Source of the DNA: UBA9732 sp963606545
Lineage (GTDB): Bacteria > Spirochaetota > Spirochaetia > Sphaerochaetales > Sphaerochaetaceae
Length of the DNA stretch: 32,916 nucleotides
Assembly (NCBI GenBank): GCA_963606545.1
Contig: CAVCYP010000018.1
Coordinates: 1 to 32,916 of the forward strand
Reading direction: 5' to 3'
Numbering within the stretch: position 1 is the first letter of the stretch; each line of letters starts with the position of its first letter. The position numbers and the translations under genes are program-made. This document shows positions 6,117 through 14,821 of the stretch, piece after piece. The notes beneath the pieces are model-generated. The model did no database searches. It was not told the origin of the DNA and saw nothing but the letters and a program-made list of their open reading frames with translations.

Positions 6117-7364
6117 TTAGTCAAAAAATTCTAACTTAGCACTAAGACGTCTGTCTTGGTCAATTGAAAGCTCAAGCTTTGCTTCTGACAGTGGTACTGT
6201 CCAGTTAAGTTTGAGCTTTACTTTTTGATTTAGAATTTCTAAGGTGCTGTGCTCATCTGTCATTTCAAAACTTGTGTTATGAAGTTCACAACTCTTGGTT
6301 GAGGGTCTGTAAATTTGTGTAGAAAGTTTGATTGTTTTTTCATCTATTGACGTTTTTGCGCTTAAGGTGGTGTAGGAGACTTTACCTTTGTCTATTTCAT
6401 AGATGGTGAGATTTTCACTGGTAATTTTAAAGTACTTAGTTTTAACCCCAATTAAATAGGAGCTAGTTCTTTCCTGAGATTTTCCACCATAAATTGGTTT
6501 GGAGTAAGTGGTTACCTGATATTCCCCAAGAATCTGAATTTGCTTTCCTAGTTCAAAATTTAAGATGGTTTTCTCTTGAGGGTTAGCTTTATCTTCTAGG
6601 TCCTTTAGTTTAACGCCAACGCCACCAAGTTTGTGTTCATATTTAATTCCAATATCGCTATATTTGGCCTCAACTGCAAGGCTGGTAGTGTTTCCACCTC
6701 CAAGTCTTGTATCAAAGGCTCCTTGCACAAACGCTCCAGATTTAATTTGTATTCCTGCTAGATTTGAGTCTAAGTTGGCTCCTAGAAGGAAGAAAAACAT
6801 ATGCTGTCCATAGCCTAATTCTTTCCAGTTAACCTGAAAACTCTTGATATTCTTTTGAATCAGGATATTGTTTTGACTTGCTGCTAGGACAGCTGCATAG
6901 GCATGGGTGCTACCAAGGATGGTTCCAATTCCCGTTGGTGAGTTGGAATTGAACATTGGACTTAGTGTAATTAGCTCAAAATTATCTCTAACAAGTTCAA
7001 AACCGGAGAGTTTAGGCTCAAAAGAGGGCAAGAAGTTTTGAGATACACTGGTATCTTTAAGGTAGCCAATTGTTGCAGTATTGCCTCTCATTGGGTCTAG
7101 AAGTCTAGAGAATAGGCCCTGTGGCTGAAGTTCCCCTACGTGAAGAAATTGAGGAATATCGGCTTGGAGGAAAGGAGGGGCTTTGAGTAGGTACCGGCCG
7201 TCCTGCGCTTGTTGGATTTTGAGCTGGTATCGCACGTTTTCTGCTGTGAGCTCAAGGCCTAGCGTATTGTCCGTTGTGTAGGTGACCACCAGTTTAGCGG
7301 TTTTGGCGCCAAGAGGTGCTAGTAAGCTGCAAAGTAAAATTAGAAGTAAAATTTTTTGTCTCAT
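6117..7364 (-). CDS. secreted, probably outer-membrane-associated protein, unknown function
   Basis: 415 residues. The signal peptide MRQKILLLILLCSLLAPLGA is followed by a chain rich in alternating hydrophobic and polar strands, for example SLAVEAKYSDIGIKYEHKL, ILNFELGKQIQILGEYQVTT and SSYLIGVKTKYFKIT. About half the protein could form antiparallel amphipathic beta strands, so an outer-membrane barrel is plausible. The C-terminus (RLSAKLEFFD) has the near-terminal aromatic residues of barrel proteins, although the last residue is Asp rather than Phe. I recognise no named family, and there are no Cys-rich or enzymatic motifs. It is convergent with the transporter operon, stop to stop within 6 bp, and divergent from ackA across 147 bp. 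Confidence 0.6.
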   Translation of the reverse strand: MRQKILLLILLCSLLAPLGAKTAKLVVTYTTDNTLGLELTAENVRYQLKIQQAQDGRYLLKAPPFLQADIPQFLHVGELQPQGLFSRLLDPMRGNTATIGYLKDTSVSQNFLPSFEPKLSGFELVRDNFELITLSPMFNSNSPTGIGTILGSTHAYAAVLAASQNNILIQKNIKSFQVNWKELGYGQHMFFFLLGANLDSNLAGIQIKSGAFVQGAFDTRLGGGNTTSLAVEAKYSDIGIKYEHKLGGVGVKLKDLEDKANPQEKTILNFELGKQIQILGEYQVTTYSKPIYGGKSQERTSSYLIGVKTKYFKITSENLTIYEIDKGKVSYTTLSAKTSIDEKTIKLSTQIYRPSTKSCELHNTSFEMTDEHSTLEILNQKVKLKLNWTVPLSEAKLELSIDQDRRLSAKLEFFD

Positions 7365-7511
7365 ATAAAGTAATACAAATTTTTGGAACGTTTTGTTGTA
7401 GATTTTGCCGATTTTTCGAAAAATTTTTAAAAAACTTGTAATTGGTGGCTCATGTGGATAATATTTTGTTGGTAATTGAGGTTATTGCAGTTACATTTTT
7501 TGGAGGATTAT

Positions 7512-8849
7512 ATGGTAGTTCTTTGTCTGAATTGCGGAAGTTCGTCTGCAAAGTATCAGGTTTACGATTGGGATAACAAGGATGTTTTAGCTGTTGGTGT
7601 TGTGGAAAGGATTGGTTTAGAGTATTCCACAATTGAGCATAAGGCTTCAGGCAAGCCAGATTACGAGGCAAAGTTCAGCTGTCCAACTCACAAAGAAGCT
7701 ATTGAGCTTATTATTAAAATGTTGGTAGACAAAGAATACGGTGTCATTGAAGATGTCTCTGAGGTTGGTGCTGTAGGTCATAGAGTTTTGCATGGTGGCG
7801 AGCTTTTTAAGAAATCAACTTTGGTTACAGATGAGGTGGTTGAGCAGCTTAAGGGCCTCATTCCACTTGGACCACTTCACATGCCAGCTAACATTATGGG
7901 TATTGAGGCAGCTCGTAAGGTCATGCCAAATGTTCCTCATGCAATTGTCATGGATACTGCATGGCATCAGACAATGCCAGCTGAAGCTTATATGTATGCG
8001 GTTCCTTACGATTGGTACTCCAAGTACAACGTAAGGCGCTACGGCTTCCACGGAACCAGCCATCTTTACTGTGCAAAGCGTGCAGCTCTTCTTCTTGGTA
8101 AGGAAAATAAAGATACCAACGTCATCATTTGCCACATTGGAAATGGTGCATCTGTTTGTGCTGTTAAAAATGGTGTCTGTATTGACACTTCCATGGGTCT
8201 TACTCCTCTTGAGGGGCTTGTAATGGGTACTCGTAGTGGTGACATGGATCCAGCTATTATGCCATACATTATGAACAACACTGGCATGACTGCTAAGGAA
8301 ATGGACACAACTCTTAACAAGAAGAGTGGCCTTATTGGTATTTGTGGTTATAGTGACCGCCGTGATGTTGAAAAGGCTGCCAACGAGGGTAACGAGAAGG
8401 CAAGACTTGCAATGAATATGGAATGCCACAGAATTAAAAAGTATATTGGTGCCTACGCAGCTTTACTTGGTAGAGTTGATGCAGTTGTCTTCACCGCCGG
8501 TGTAGGCGAAATGGGCCCAACCATCCGCCACGGCGCTATTTGCGGCATGGAAGCTTTTGGCATGAAGCTGGATGATTACAAAAACAGCATCTGTAAGTGC
8601 AGAAACGGCGAGTTCGATATTTCCACAGACGATTCTCCTGTTAGAATTTTTGTTATTCCAACAGATGAAGAGCTGGTTATTACAGAAGATGCTGTTGCTC
8701 TTATGAACGGCACCTATGATGTCCACACCAACTTCCATTACTCCTTTGAGGATGCTTCCTATGTCAACAAGGCAAGAGCTAGAGGCTTAGTTGGTAATTT
8801 GGAAAAGAAACCTGAACTGAAGAAGATTTTGGCTTTGCCAAAGCGCTGA
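7512..8849 (+). CDS. ackA: acetate kinase
   Basis: 445 residues from ATG 7512, chosen for its TTTGGAGGA ribosome binding site; an upstream start at 7476 would add an unlikely leader. The enzyme makes ATP and acetate from acetyl phosphate and ADP, the last step of acetate fermentation. Family motifs are clear: NCGSSSAKYQVYD (phosphate 1), VGHRVLHGG, FDTAWH-type VMDTAWHQTMP, RRYGFHGTSH, ICHIGNGASV, GTRSGDMDP and VVFTAGVGEMGP. The usual family length is about 400; the core ends near LVITEDAVALMNG and is followed by an extra tail of about 45 residues (DVHTNFHYSFEDASY...). The EamA gene follows 12 bp later, so they probably share a transcript. A weak promoter-like TTGTAA-17-TAATAT lies at 7436-7464. 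Confidence 0.95.
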   Translation: MVVLCLNCGSSSAKYQVYDWDNKDVLAVGVVERIGLEYSTIEHKASGKPDYEAKFSCPTHKEAIELIIKMLVDKEYGVIEDVSEVGAVGHRVLHGGELFKKSTLVTDEVVEQLKGLIPLGPLHMPANIMGIEAARKVMPNVPHAIVMDTAWHQTMPAEAYMYAVPYDWYSKYNVRRYGFHGTSHLYCAKRAALLLGKENKDTNVIICHIGNGASVCAVKNGVCIDTSMGLTPLEGLVMGTRSGDMDPAIMPYIMNNTGMTAKEMDTTLNKKSGLIGICGYSDRRDVEKAANEGNEKARLAMNMECHRIKKYIGAYAALLGRVDAVVFTAGVGEMGPTIRHGAICGMEAFGMKLDDYKNSICKCRNGEFDISTDDSPVRIFVIPTDEELVITEDAVALMNGTYDVHTNFHYSFEDASYVNKARARGLVGNLEKKPELKKILALPKR

Positions 8850-8861
8850 TTTTTAACGGAT

Positions 8862-9761
8862 ATGAAAGAAAATAAAGCAGTCTTTTTATTGATGCTAACC
8901 TCCATGATTTGGGGGTTAGCTTTTGTTGCACAAAGCTATGCAGCTGGAAGCGTTGATACGTTCTTCTTTAATGGAACTAGAATGCTTTTGGGGGTTATAG
9001 TTCTTCTTCCTTTAGTAATTCCAATTCTGAAAAAGCATAAGGGCGATAAAAAATATTTCAAATCCTTGCTTATAGATGGACTGGTATGTGGGGTTTTAAC
9101 AAGCTCGGCCTGTATTGTTCAGCAGTACGGGGTTGAGTTTACGACAGCTGGAAAAGCTGGTTTTATCACCACTTTGTACACCCTGATTGTTCCGGTGCTT
9201 TCAATTTTTTTAGGGAAGAAGGTTCCTTTTAGAATTTGGATTTGCATTATTGTAGGTGTAATTGGCACGTTCCTTTTGAGCTTTGACGGACAGAGTGGAA
9301 TTGGAAAAGGGGATTTAATTGTTCTTGTTTCTTCCTTCTTGTTTGCAATTCAGATAATGACAATTGACCATGTAGTAAAGAAATACGATGGTGCAGAGCT
9401 TTCTGCTCTTCAGTTTTTCTTTGGCGGTCTTCTTGGCTTGATTGTTGGCTATTTTGTTGAAGGTTATACCGTTAGCAGTATGCAGTATATGCTTAAAGCT
9501 GCCTGGCTTCCAATTGCTTATGCAGGAATATTGTCCTCTGGAGTTGCCTATACGCTGCAGATTATTGGTCAAAAGTGGGTGGCACCATTTAAGGCAACCT
9601 TGGTACTCTCGCTTGAAAGTGCGTGGGCTGCACTTGGTGGTTTTGTTATGCTTAATGAGCGCATGGATGCTGTGGAAGTTGTGGGCTGTATCCTTATGTT
9701 TGCAGCTGTAATTGTGGCACAGCTACCTGACAAAGGTTTGGCTAAGAAGCATAAGCGTTGA
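8862..9761 (+). CDS. EamA/DMT-family transporter
   Basis: 299 residues with about ten membrane segments in two EamA repeats. The first repeat opens with LLMLTSMIWGLAFVAQSYAA and the second with KGDLIVLVSSFLFAIQIMTI. The family exports or imports small metabolites such as amino acids or nucleosides across the inner membrane. A late SGVAYTLQIIGQKWVAP and LESAWAALGGFVMLNERM are the usual second-repeat signatures. Substrate unknown. The start lies 12 bp after ackA with little ribosome binding site of its own, suggesting coupling. The C-terminus is a short basic cytoplasmic tail (KGLAKKHKR). Confidence 0.9.
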   Translation: MKENKAVFLLMLTSMIWGLAFVAQSYAAGSVDTFFFNGTRMLLGVIVLLPLVIPILKKHKGDKKYFKSLLIDGLVCGVLTSSACIVQQYGVEFTTAGKAGFITTLYTLIVPVLSIFLGKKVPFRIWICIIVGVIGTFLLSFDGQSGIGKGDLIVLVSSFLFAIQIMTIDHVVKKYDGAELSALQFFFGGLLGLIVGYFVEGYTVSSMQYMLKAAWLPIAYAGILSSGVAYTLQIIGQKWVAPFKATLVLSLESAWAALGGFVMLNERMDAVEVVGCILMFAAVIVAQLPDKGLAKKHKR

Positions 9762-9814
9762 ATTGATTTTTAGCGCGCTATAACGTATATTTAAAGAAGT
9801 TTTTGGAGTTGAAT

Positions 9815-11221
9815 ATGAAAGTTCAGATTTATAACACCATGAGTAGGACAGTTGAAGAGTTTAAACCAATTACGCCCAATTTTGTGGGTATGTACGGTTG
9901 TGGTCCTACTGTGTATAACTATGCACACATTGGAAACCTAAGAACTTATATTTTTGAAGATACGCTCAAACGCGTTTTAATGCATGCTGGCTATAAAGTT
10001 AAGCATGTTATGAATATCACAGACGTAGGCCATCTAACTGGTGACGGTGACGACGGCGAAGACAAGCTGGAAAAGAGCGCCCGTGAAACGGGAAAGAGCG
10101 TTTGGGATATTGCTAAGTTCTATACCAATGCTTTCTTCAATGACTACGATTCTTTGAACATCATTAGGCCTAACGTGGTGTGTCCAGCAACCCAGCACAT
10201 AAAACAAATGATTGAGTTGATTCAGCGGCTTGAGAAGGGTGGACATACCTACATTGCCGGTGGAAATGTTTATTTCTCAATTGACACCTTCCCAGCCTAC
10301 GGTAAGCTTGCAAGACTTAATCTTGATGATTTAAAGAGTGGTGCCAGAATTGACATTGACTCTAACAAAAAGAATCCTAAGGATTTTGTTCTGTGGTTTA
10401 CAAATAGTAAGTTTGGTGAGCAGGCTATGATGTGGGATTCTCCATGGGGCCGTGGTTATCCAGGTTGGCACATTGAATGTTCCGCAATGAGTATGTATTA
10501 CCTTGGAGAACATTTTGATATTCACTGCGGTGGTATTGATGCTATTCCGGTCCATCATACTAATGAGATTGCTCAGAGTGAGGCTGCGACGGGAAAGACT
10601 TGGGTCAACTACTGGATGCACGGAGAATTCCTTCTCAGTGACAAGGGCAAGATGTCTAAGAGTTCTGGTGAATTCTTGACTATGAGTGTGCTTAAAGAGC
10701 ATGGCTTTGATCCGTTGGATTACAGATATTTCTGCCTTGGTGCTAACTATAGAACTCAGCTTCAGTTCTCCTATCAGGGACTTGAGGGAGCTAGAACTGC
10801 TAGATTAGGGCTAATTGAGAGAATATCGGGCTTTGGTGATGAGGTTGCTGCTTCAAGTGCAATTTCTGAAGCTACCAAGAAATATATGGACCAGTTTGAT
10901 GAGTTTGTAGGTAACGACTTGGGGACGCCGCGTGCACTTTCTGTGCTGTGGACCCTGGTCAAGGATGATACAATTCCAAACGACCAAAAGCGTTATGCAA
11001 TTAATTATATGGATAGCGTTTTGGGGTTGAAGCTTTCTGAGGTTAAAGCTCAAAAGGCACAAGAGGACATTCCTCAAGAGGTTTTGGATTTGGTTCAAAA
11101 GCGTGCTGAAGCCAAGAAGAATAAAGATTGGGCGGCGGCTGATTCTTACAGAAATCAGATTGCTGCATTGGGTTTTGTTGTAAAAGATACTCCTAATGGA
11201 CCTTCTGTAACAAAAATTTAA
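9815..11221 (+). CDS. cysS: cysteinyl-tRNA synthetase
   Basis: 468 residues from ATG 9815, with GGAG at 9805-9808; a TTG at 9803 is rejected because the ribosome binding site lies inside it. The enzyme attaches cysteine to tRNA-Cys in the cytoplasm. Class I signatures are MYGCGPTVYNYAHIGN (HIGH box His38-Asn41), WHIECSAMS and HTNEIAQSEAATG (zinc and cysteine site), and KMSKSSG starting at Lys279. The DALR/anticodon region follows, ending DWAAADSYRNQIAALGFVVKDT as in standard CysS. Length is normal. It has a short 53-bp gap to the EamA gene and 42 bp to the sigma factor gene; no terminator is seen on either side. Confidence 0.97.
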   Translation: MKVQIYNTMSRTVEEFKPITPNFVGMYGCGPTVYNYAHIGNLRTYIFEDTLKRVLMHAGYKVKHVMNITDVGHLTGDGDDGEDKLEKSARETGKSVWDIAKFYTNAFFNDYDSLNIIRPNVVCPATQHIKQMIELIQRLEKGGHTYIAGGNVYFSIDTFPAYGKLARLNLDDLKSGARIDIDSNKKNPKDFVLWFTNSKFGEQAMMWDSPWGRGYPGWHIECSAMSMYYLGEHFDIHCGGIDAIPVHHTNEIAQSEAATGKTWVNYWMHGEFLLSDKGKMSKSSGEFLTMSVLKEHGFDPLDYRYFCLGANYRTQLQFSYQGLEGARTARLGLIERISGFGDEVAASSAISEATKKYMDQFDEFVGNDLGTPRALSVLWTLVKDDTIPNDQKRYAINYMDSVLGLKLSEVKAQKAQEDIPQEVLDLVQKRAEAKKNKDWAAADSYRNQIAALGFVVKDTPNGPSVTKI

Positions 11222-11263
11222 CAATTTAGGTGTAACTTTTTATTTGGATGGTTGTTAAGGTAT

Positions 11264-11794
11264 ATGGAAATCAGAAGTGGAGATGAACTAGCATTCAGGC
11301 AGGTTTACCAAGAAGTTTTCCCAACGGTGATGAAGGTTGCTTATCATGTGACCTACAATCAGGACGTTGCAGAAGACATTTGTCAGGATGCTTTTATCAG
11401 ATTCTATGACAAGGACATTGTGTTTCCTTCAATGGATGACGCAAAGTACTGGTTGATAAGGGTTGTAAAGAATCTTGCTATTAACCATGTCAAGAGGAAG
11501 GTAAGAGAATCGGCCTCGCTTGAAAAGTTTATGAAGGCTCCGCAGGTTAATCCGTTTAGGGATGGTCCAACGGAGGTGATTCTTCAAGAATCGACTGCGG
11601 CAGTCAGAAAGGCTGTTTCACAGCTTCCAGAAATCTACAGGACAGTAATTGTCCTTAGAGAGTACGCTGGCTTGAATTATGATGAGATAGCCAAAGTTCT
11701 CAAGATTTCTGAAAGCAACGTGAAGGTTCGCATGCACAGGGCCAGAAAGGAGCTCAGTACAATGTTGGACCGGGAGGAAGTAAATGTGCCTTGA
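11264..11794 (+). CDS. ECF-family RNA polymerase sigma factor
   Basis: 176 residues from ATG 11264; TTG 11252 would add four residues, and neither start has a well-spaced ribosome binding site. Region 2 is YHVTYNQDVAEDICQDAFIR with the typical W/L-rich helix KYWLIRVVKNLAINHVKR. Region 4 is LPEIYRTVIVLREYAGLNYD followed by the helix-turn-helix EIAKVLKISESNVKVRMHRA. There is no region 1 or 3, so this is an ECF (sigma-70 group 4) factor redirecting RNA polymerase to a stress or envelope regulon. Its stop overlaps the anti-sigma start by 11 bp. No matching ECF promoter upstream could be identified by eye. Confidence 0.93.
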   Translation: MEIRSGDELAFRQVYQEVFPTVMKVAYHVTYNQDVAEDICQDAFIRFYDKDIVFPSMDDAKYWLIRVVKNLAINHVKRKVRESASLEKFMKAPQVNPFRDGPTEVILQESTAAVRKAVSQLPEIYRTVIVLREYAGLNYDEIAKVLKISESNVKVRMHRARKELSTMLDREEVNVP

Positions 11795-12554
11795 TGATCA
11801 GATTCTTAGTACCTATCTTGACGGTGAGCTAACTGAGCCCTGGAAAAGTCAGGTAGAAGAACATCTGAGTAATTGCGCTGGTTGCAGAGAAAGATATGTC
11901 AAGCTTCAGAATCTTAGAGCTACTGTTCGTGCTGCAGTTTTGACAGACGAAGAGATTGCTCCAAGACAGGAAAAAGTATTGGCTTTGATTGAAAAGAACA
12001 AGCTTTCCAGGAAGCCTTCTAAATTCTCTTTCTTGAAAAAGCGCTTTAATATTTCTACCCCTCAGGTAATTGGCGTGGCAGCTGCATTTGTGGTTGTGTT
12101 CATTGGCTCCTGGGCTGTGTTTGGTGGTAACAGTAAGGATAACAAAATTACCCTTCCTGATGTCAGCACAACAATTGACCTGAAGAACATTACTCCGGTT
12201 CGCTCTACTGACAACGCAACTACTTCTAAGAGCCTTGAGAGCTATTCTCTGGACGAGATTCTCAAGAACCTTGACGCTCGTGGCTACGACGTAGACATCA
12301 AGCTTAAGAGCATCCAGCCGCTTGCACTGGAAAAGTTAGCGGATGAAGAGGTCCGTGAGATTGCAAAGCTTGAAGAACGCGGAATAATTATTTATTCCGA
12401 TGGTTTTATAAAGGATGAAAACGGTTCAATTATCGCCACTGGGGTTAAATTGAATGAGGACAAGCAGATAGTTGCTTCTGATGGTACCATCCTGTTTGAA
12501 GGTGAAAAGATAACCTTGCTTCCATCTGATGATGCAGAAGTTGTGGTTGAGTAA
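11784..12554 (+). CDS. transmembrane zinc-finger anti-sigma factor
   Basis: 256 residues. The N-terminal anti-sigma domain (LSTYLDGELTEPWKSQVEEH, then HLSNCAGC) carries the His-x3-Cys-x2-Cys zinc-binding motif of ZAS proteins that hold ECF sigma factors. A single membrane segment (VIGVAAAFVVVFIGSWAVFG, about residues 93-112) leads to an extracytoplasmic part with no named sensor domain. That part has a repeated motif (YSDGFIKDENGSIIATG, then KQIVASDGTILFEG) like short two-strand beta units. It overlaps the sigma gene by 11 bp, and the ATG is preceded by GGGAGGAAG within the sigma gene. A terminator follows directly. The signal that releases the sigma factor is unknown. Confidence 0.9.
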   Translation: MCLDDQILSTYLDGELTEPWKSQVEEHLSNCAGCRERYVKLQNLRATVRAAVLTDEEIAPRQEKVLALIEKNKLSRKPSKFSFLKKRFNISTPQVIGVAAAFVVVFIGSWAVFGGNSKDNKITLPDVSTTIDLKNITPVRSTDNATTSKSLESYSLDEILKNLDARGYDVDIKLKSIQPLALEKLADEEVREIAKLEERGIIIYSDGFIKDENGSIIATGVKLNEDKQIVASDGTILFEGEKITLLPSDDAEVVVE

Positions 12555-12576
12555 GATAAAAATTTCCTTATTATTA

Positions 12577-12609
12577 GGCTGTCTCCCTCTTGAGAGCACA
12601 GCCTTTTTT
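12577..12609 (+). terminator. terminator after the sigma/anti-sigma genes
   Basis: GGCTGT (12577-12582) pairs with ACAGCC (12598-12603), extended by CTC/GAG inside, and is followed by six T. It ends the plus-strand run that began at ackA and separates it from the convergent repeat-protein gene. Confidence 0.75.
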
Positions 12610-12623
12610 CTTCTTTAAGTTTT

Positions 12624-14555
12624 CTAGTTTCTTGTAAGTTGCGTTTTTGACTTTTTAATGAACCTGCGAACTTCCTGCGGCCAGTAGGACTCTATCTCTG
12701 GATATTCGTCTTCCATATAGTAAAGATTGCGAGCAACTACGCTCCACTCGTCTGTCCAGCTGTCTTTGGAGGATACATACCAGGTTGTGTTTTCTGTTTT
12801 TTCTCCACAAGTTGTGCAATATCTGTAAACTTCAACTTCGTAAACAATTTTTGCTTTGCCGTTGACCTTTCTTACGCTTTTTTTGCCGGTATAGTGCACA
12901 GCTGAGGTAATGTGGTCATGTAGAGTGTAGGTTTTTGAAAAGAGACAGTTGCAAGTTGCAGTGTAATGGCAGCCATTCCTTTTGATTTGTGCTTCTGGGA
13001 AATAGTGGGTGTATTTGTTCCAGATTTTTCCACAGGCTCTGCATTTGTATTCAGAATGTGGCGATTCATCAATGTATTCGCCTGAAATACCTTCTGAAAA
13101 ATCACCAATGTTTTGGTCTATTATTTCATGTGGGCAATCTTCTTGAATACTTCTACGGGTGAGGGGTTCTTCTTCCTCTTCGTCTTCATAAGGGATAATT
13201 ACTATGATTTCTTCTTGTTTTTCCTCTTCTTTAGGCTCTTCTTCCTTCTTTTCTTCTTCTGGGGCCTTGGTTATGTTTGCTGTAGAGAAGGTAATTTCAA
13301 TCACCAGCTTATATCCACAGCGTGAGCAGGTGTAATTATTGTTGCTCAAATCATGACCCAAAGCAGCTATTGTAGTTTCATCAATCTTCTTGCCACAGTT
13401 AACACACTCTTTATAGGAGTAGCCATCTTCTGTACAAGTGGCAGCTTCTGTCTTTTCAACATATTCATGACCTGTTGCGTATATAAATTCAACATAGGTA
13501 TCACCACAGACAGAACATGAGTAAATTAGGTTTCCATCTTCTGTGCAAGTCTTTTCTGTTCTGTTATTTATTACGTAAGCATGTCCAAGAGGCTCTCCAA
13601 CATATTCTTCATTTGTAATGTAGTTGCAAAGGGTACACTGCTGATAATGTTTTTCAGCCTTTGTGCAGGTAGCAGCTTCTACTTTAGCTTCATAATTATG
13701 GCCAGTGGTTCCTGTAGAATGTTCAATATAGTCGTAGCTGTCTCCACAGTTTGCACAAGTGTAGGTTGTAAAACCATCTTCTGTACAAGTTGCATCTTTC
13801 TTAGCTGTAATTTGATAGTTGTGTCCAAGAGGCTCTCCAACATATTCTTCATTTGTAATGTAGTTGCAAAGGGTACACTGCTGATAATGTTTTTCAGCCT
13901 TTGTGCAGGTAGCAGCTTCTACTTTAGCTTCATAATTATGGCCAGTGGTTCCTGTAGAATGTTCAATATAGTCGTAGCTGTCTCCACAGTTTGCACAAGT
14001 GTAGGTTGTAAAACCATCTTCTGTACAAGTTGCATCTTTCTTAGCTGTAATTTGATAGTTGTGTCCAAGCTTCTCAAGCATCTCTGGTTCCGGGTTAGTG
14101 TGACCACAGACACTGCAAATGTAATATCTAAAGCCGTTTTTCAGACAAGTTGGTGCGGTATAATCGCTTACCACATAGGTATGCTCTTTTGGAGTTCCAA
14201 AAGGAACTTCATTGGCAATAGCACCACAGACTGTGCACTCATCATATTTAATTTGAGGTTCATCACAGCTGCTACCATCTCTTATTTTCTCAACATAGGT
14301 ATGTTCGCCGGTTTCGCTTAGGCGATCTGAAAAGACAGGATATTGTTGTCCACATTTAGTACACTGATAAATCTGTTTTCCTTCATCAGTACAGGTTGCA
14401 GCTTTTCCTCCAACTAGCTGAAAATTGTGTTCCCCAAGGTCTTCTCCGGTTTCTTGGTCTATGCAATCGCCAAAGTCCGTGTATTCAGCAAAAACATTTG
14501 GTACCAATACAAAAATTAATAACAGGGTTAAAATTAAAGTAAAGAGTTTTTTCAT
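12624..14555 (-). CDS. secreted Cys-rich repeat protein (CxxC modules)
   Basis: 643 residues. The signal peptide MKKLFTLILTLLLIFVLVPN ends at VFA. The body (about 30-410) is a string of modules of roughly 40 residues: ATCT..G....Y.C..CG, a spacer, then a GH.Y join (for example TCTEDGFTTYTCANCG). Each has paired Cys that could bind zinc or form disulfides. After this come an acidic stretch (about 425-460, E-rich with KEEEPKEEEK), then a second Cys-rich region (CRACGKIWNKYTH, CTTCGEKTENT) and a charged end. Two 80-residue blocks (240 bp) are identical in DNA (13582-14061). Similar modules occur in surface proteins of gut Firmicutes; transfer or convergence cannot be told apart here. Function unknown, perhaps surface binding. 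Confidence 0.8.
   Translation of the reverse strand: MKKLFTLILTLLLIFVLVPNVFAEYTDFGDCIDQETGEDLGEHNFQLVGGKAATCTDEGKQIYQCTKCGQQYPVFSDRLSETGEHTYVEKIRDGSSCDEPQIKYDECTVCGAIANEVPFGTPKEHTYVVSDYTAPTCLKNGFRYYICSVCGHTNPEPEMLEKLGHNYQITAKKDATCTEDGFTTYTCANCGDSYDYIEHSTGTTGHNYEAKVEAATCTKAEKHYQQCTLCNYITNEEYVGEPLGHNYQITAKKDATCTEDGFTTYTCANCGDSYDYIEHSTGTTGHNYEAKVEAATCTKAEKHYQQCTLCNYITNEEYVGEPLGHAYVINNRTEKTCTEDGNLIYSCSVCGDTYVEFIYATGHEYVEKTEAATCTEDGYSYKECVNCGKKIDETTIAALGHDLSNNNYTCSRCGYKLVIEITFSTANITKAPEEEKKEEEPKEEEKQEEIIVIIPYEDEEEEEPLTRRSIQEDCPHEIIDQNIGDFSEGISGEYIDESPHSEYKCRACGKIWNKYTHYFPEAQIKRNGCHYTATCNCLFSKTYTLHDHITSAVHYTGKKSVRKVNGKAKIVYEVEVYRYCTTCGEKTENTTWYVSSKDSWTDEWSVVARNLYYMEDEYPEIESYWPQEVRRFIKKSKTQLTRN
13582..14061 (-). 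repeat. exact 240-bp tandem duplication inside the Cys-rich gene
   Basis: 13582-13821 and 13822-14061 are identical base for base; the identity runs 8 bp into 14062-14069 and then stops. 240 bp is 80 codons, two Cys modules, so the frame is kept. No synonymous changes separate the copies, which means a recent duplication or ongoing recombination. A collapsed or expanded copy number in assembly is also possible. Confidence 0.95.
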
Positions 14556-14821
14556 TTAGTTGTCCTCACACAAAATATATTATAGGGTGCGTGTGGTAAA
14601 ATAGCAAAGATTTTTGGATTGTTTTTGCGGGTAATTTATTTTAATATTAAACCAATAGGAATATTATTATATAACTTAATTACTATAATATTAAAACTAT
14701 ATAAAAAATATATTATTTTGCCATATATGCAAAGTTCATTGCCTTAATTAGTAATTTGGTATAGTATTTATCGGGATTTTATAGAGATAGCTGGCGCGTT
14801 GCGTTTGCGTTGGAGGTGCAG

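Noticed and set aside
7815..8429. Minus-strand frame of 204 codons in ackA
   Set aside because: Antisense shadow of a well-supported enzyme gene.
13581..14321. Plus-strand open frame of 246 codons opposite the Cys-rich gene
   Set aside because: It is the complement of a repeated coding region; the product merely repeats the 80-residue period, has no ribosome binding site and no protein-like start.
14556..14821. T-box or other riboswitch before valS
   Set aside because: No specifier-loop or T-box core (TGGNACCGCG-like) sequence and no terminator; the region is simply AT-rich with a weak TTGCCT/TATAGT promoter at poor spacing.
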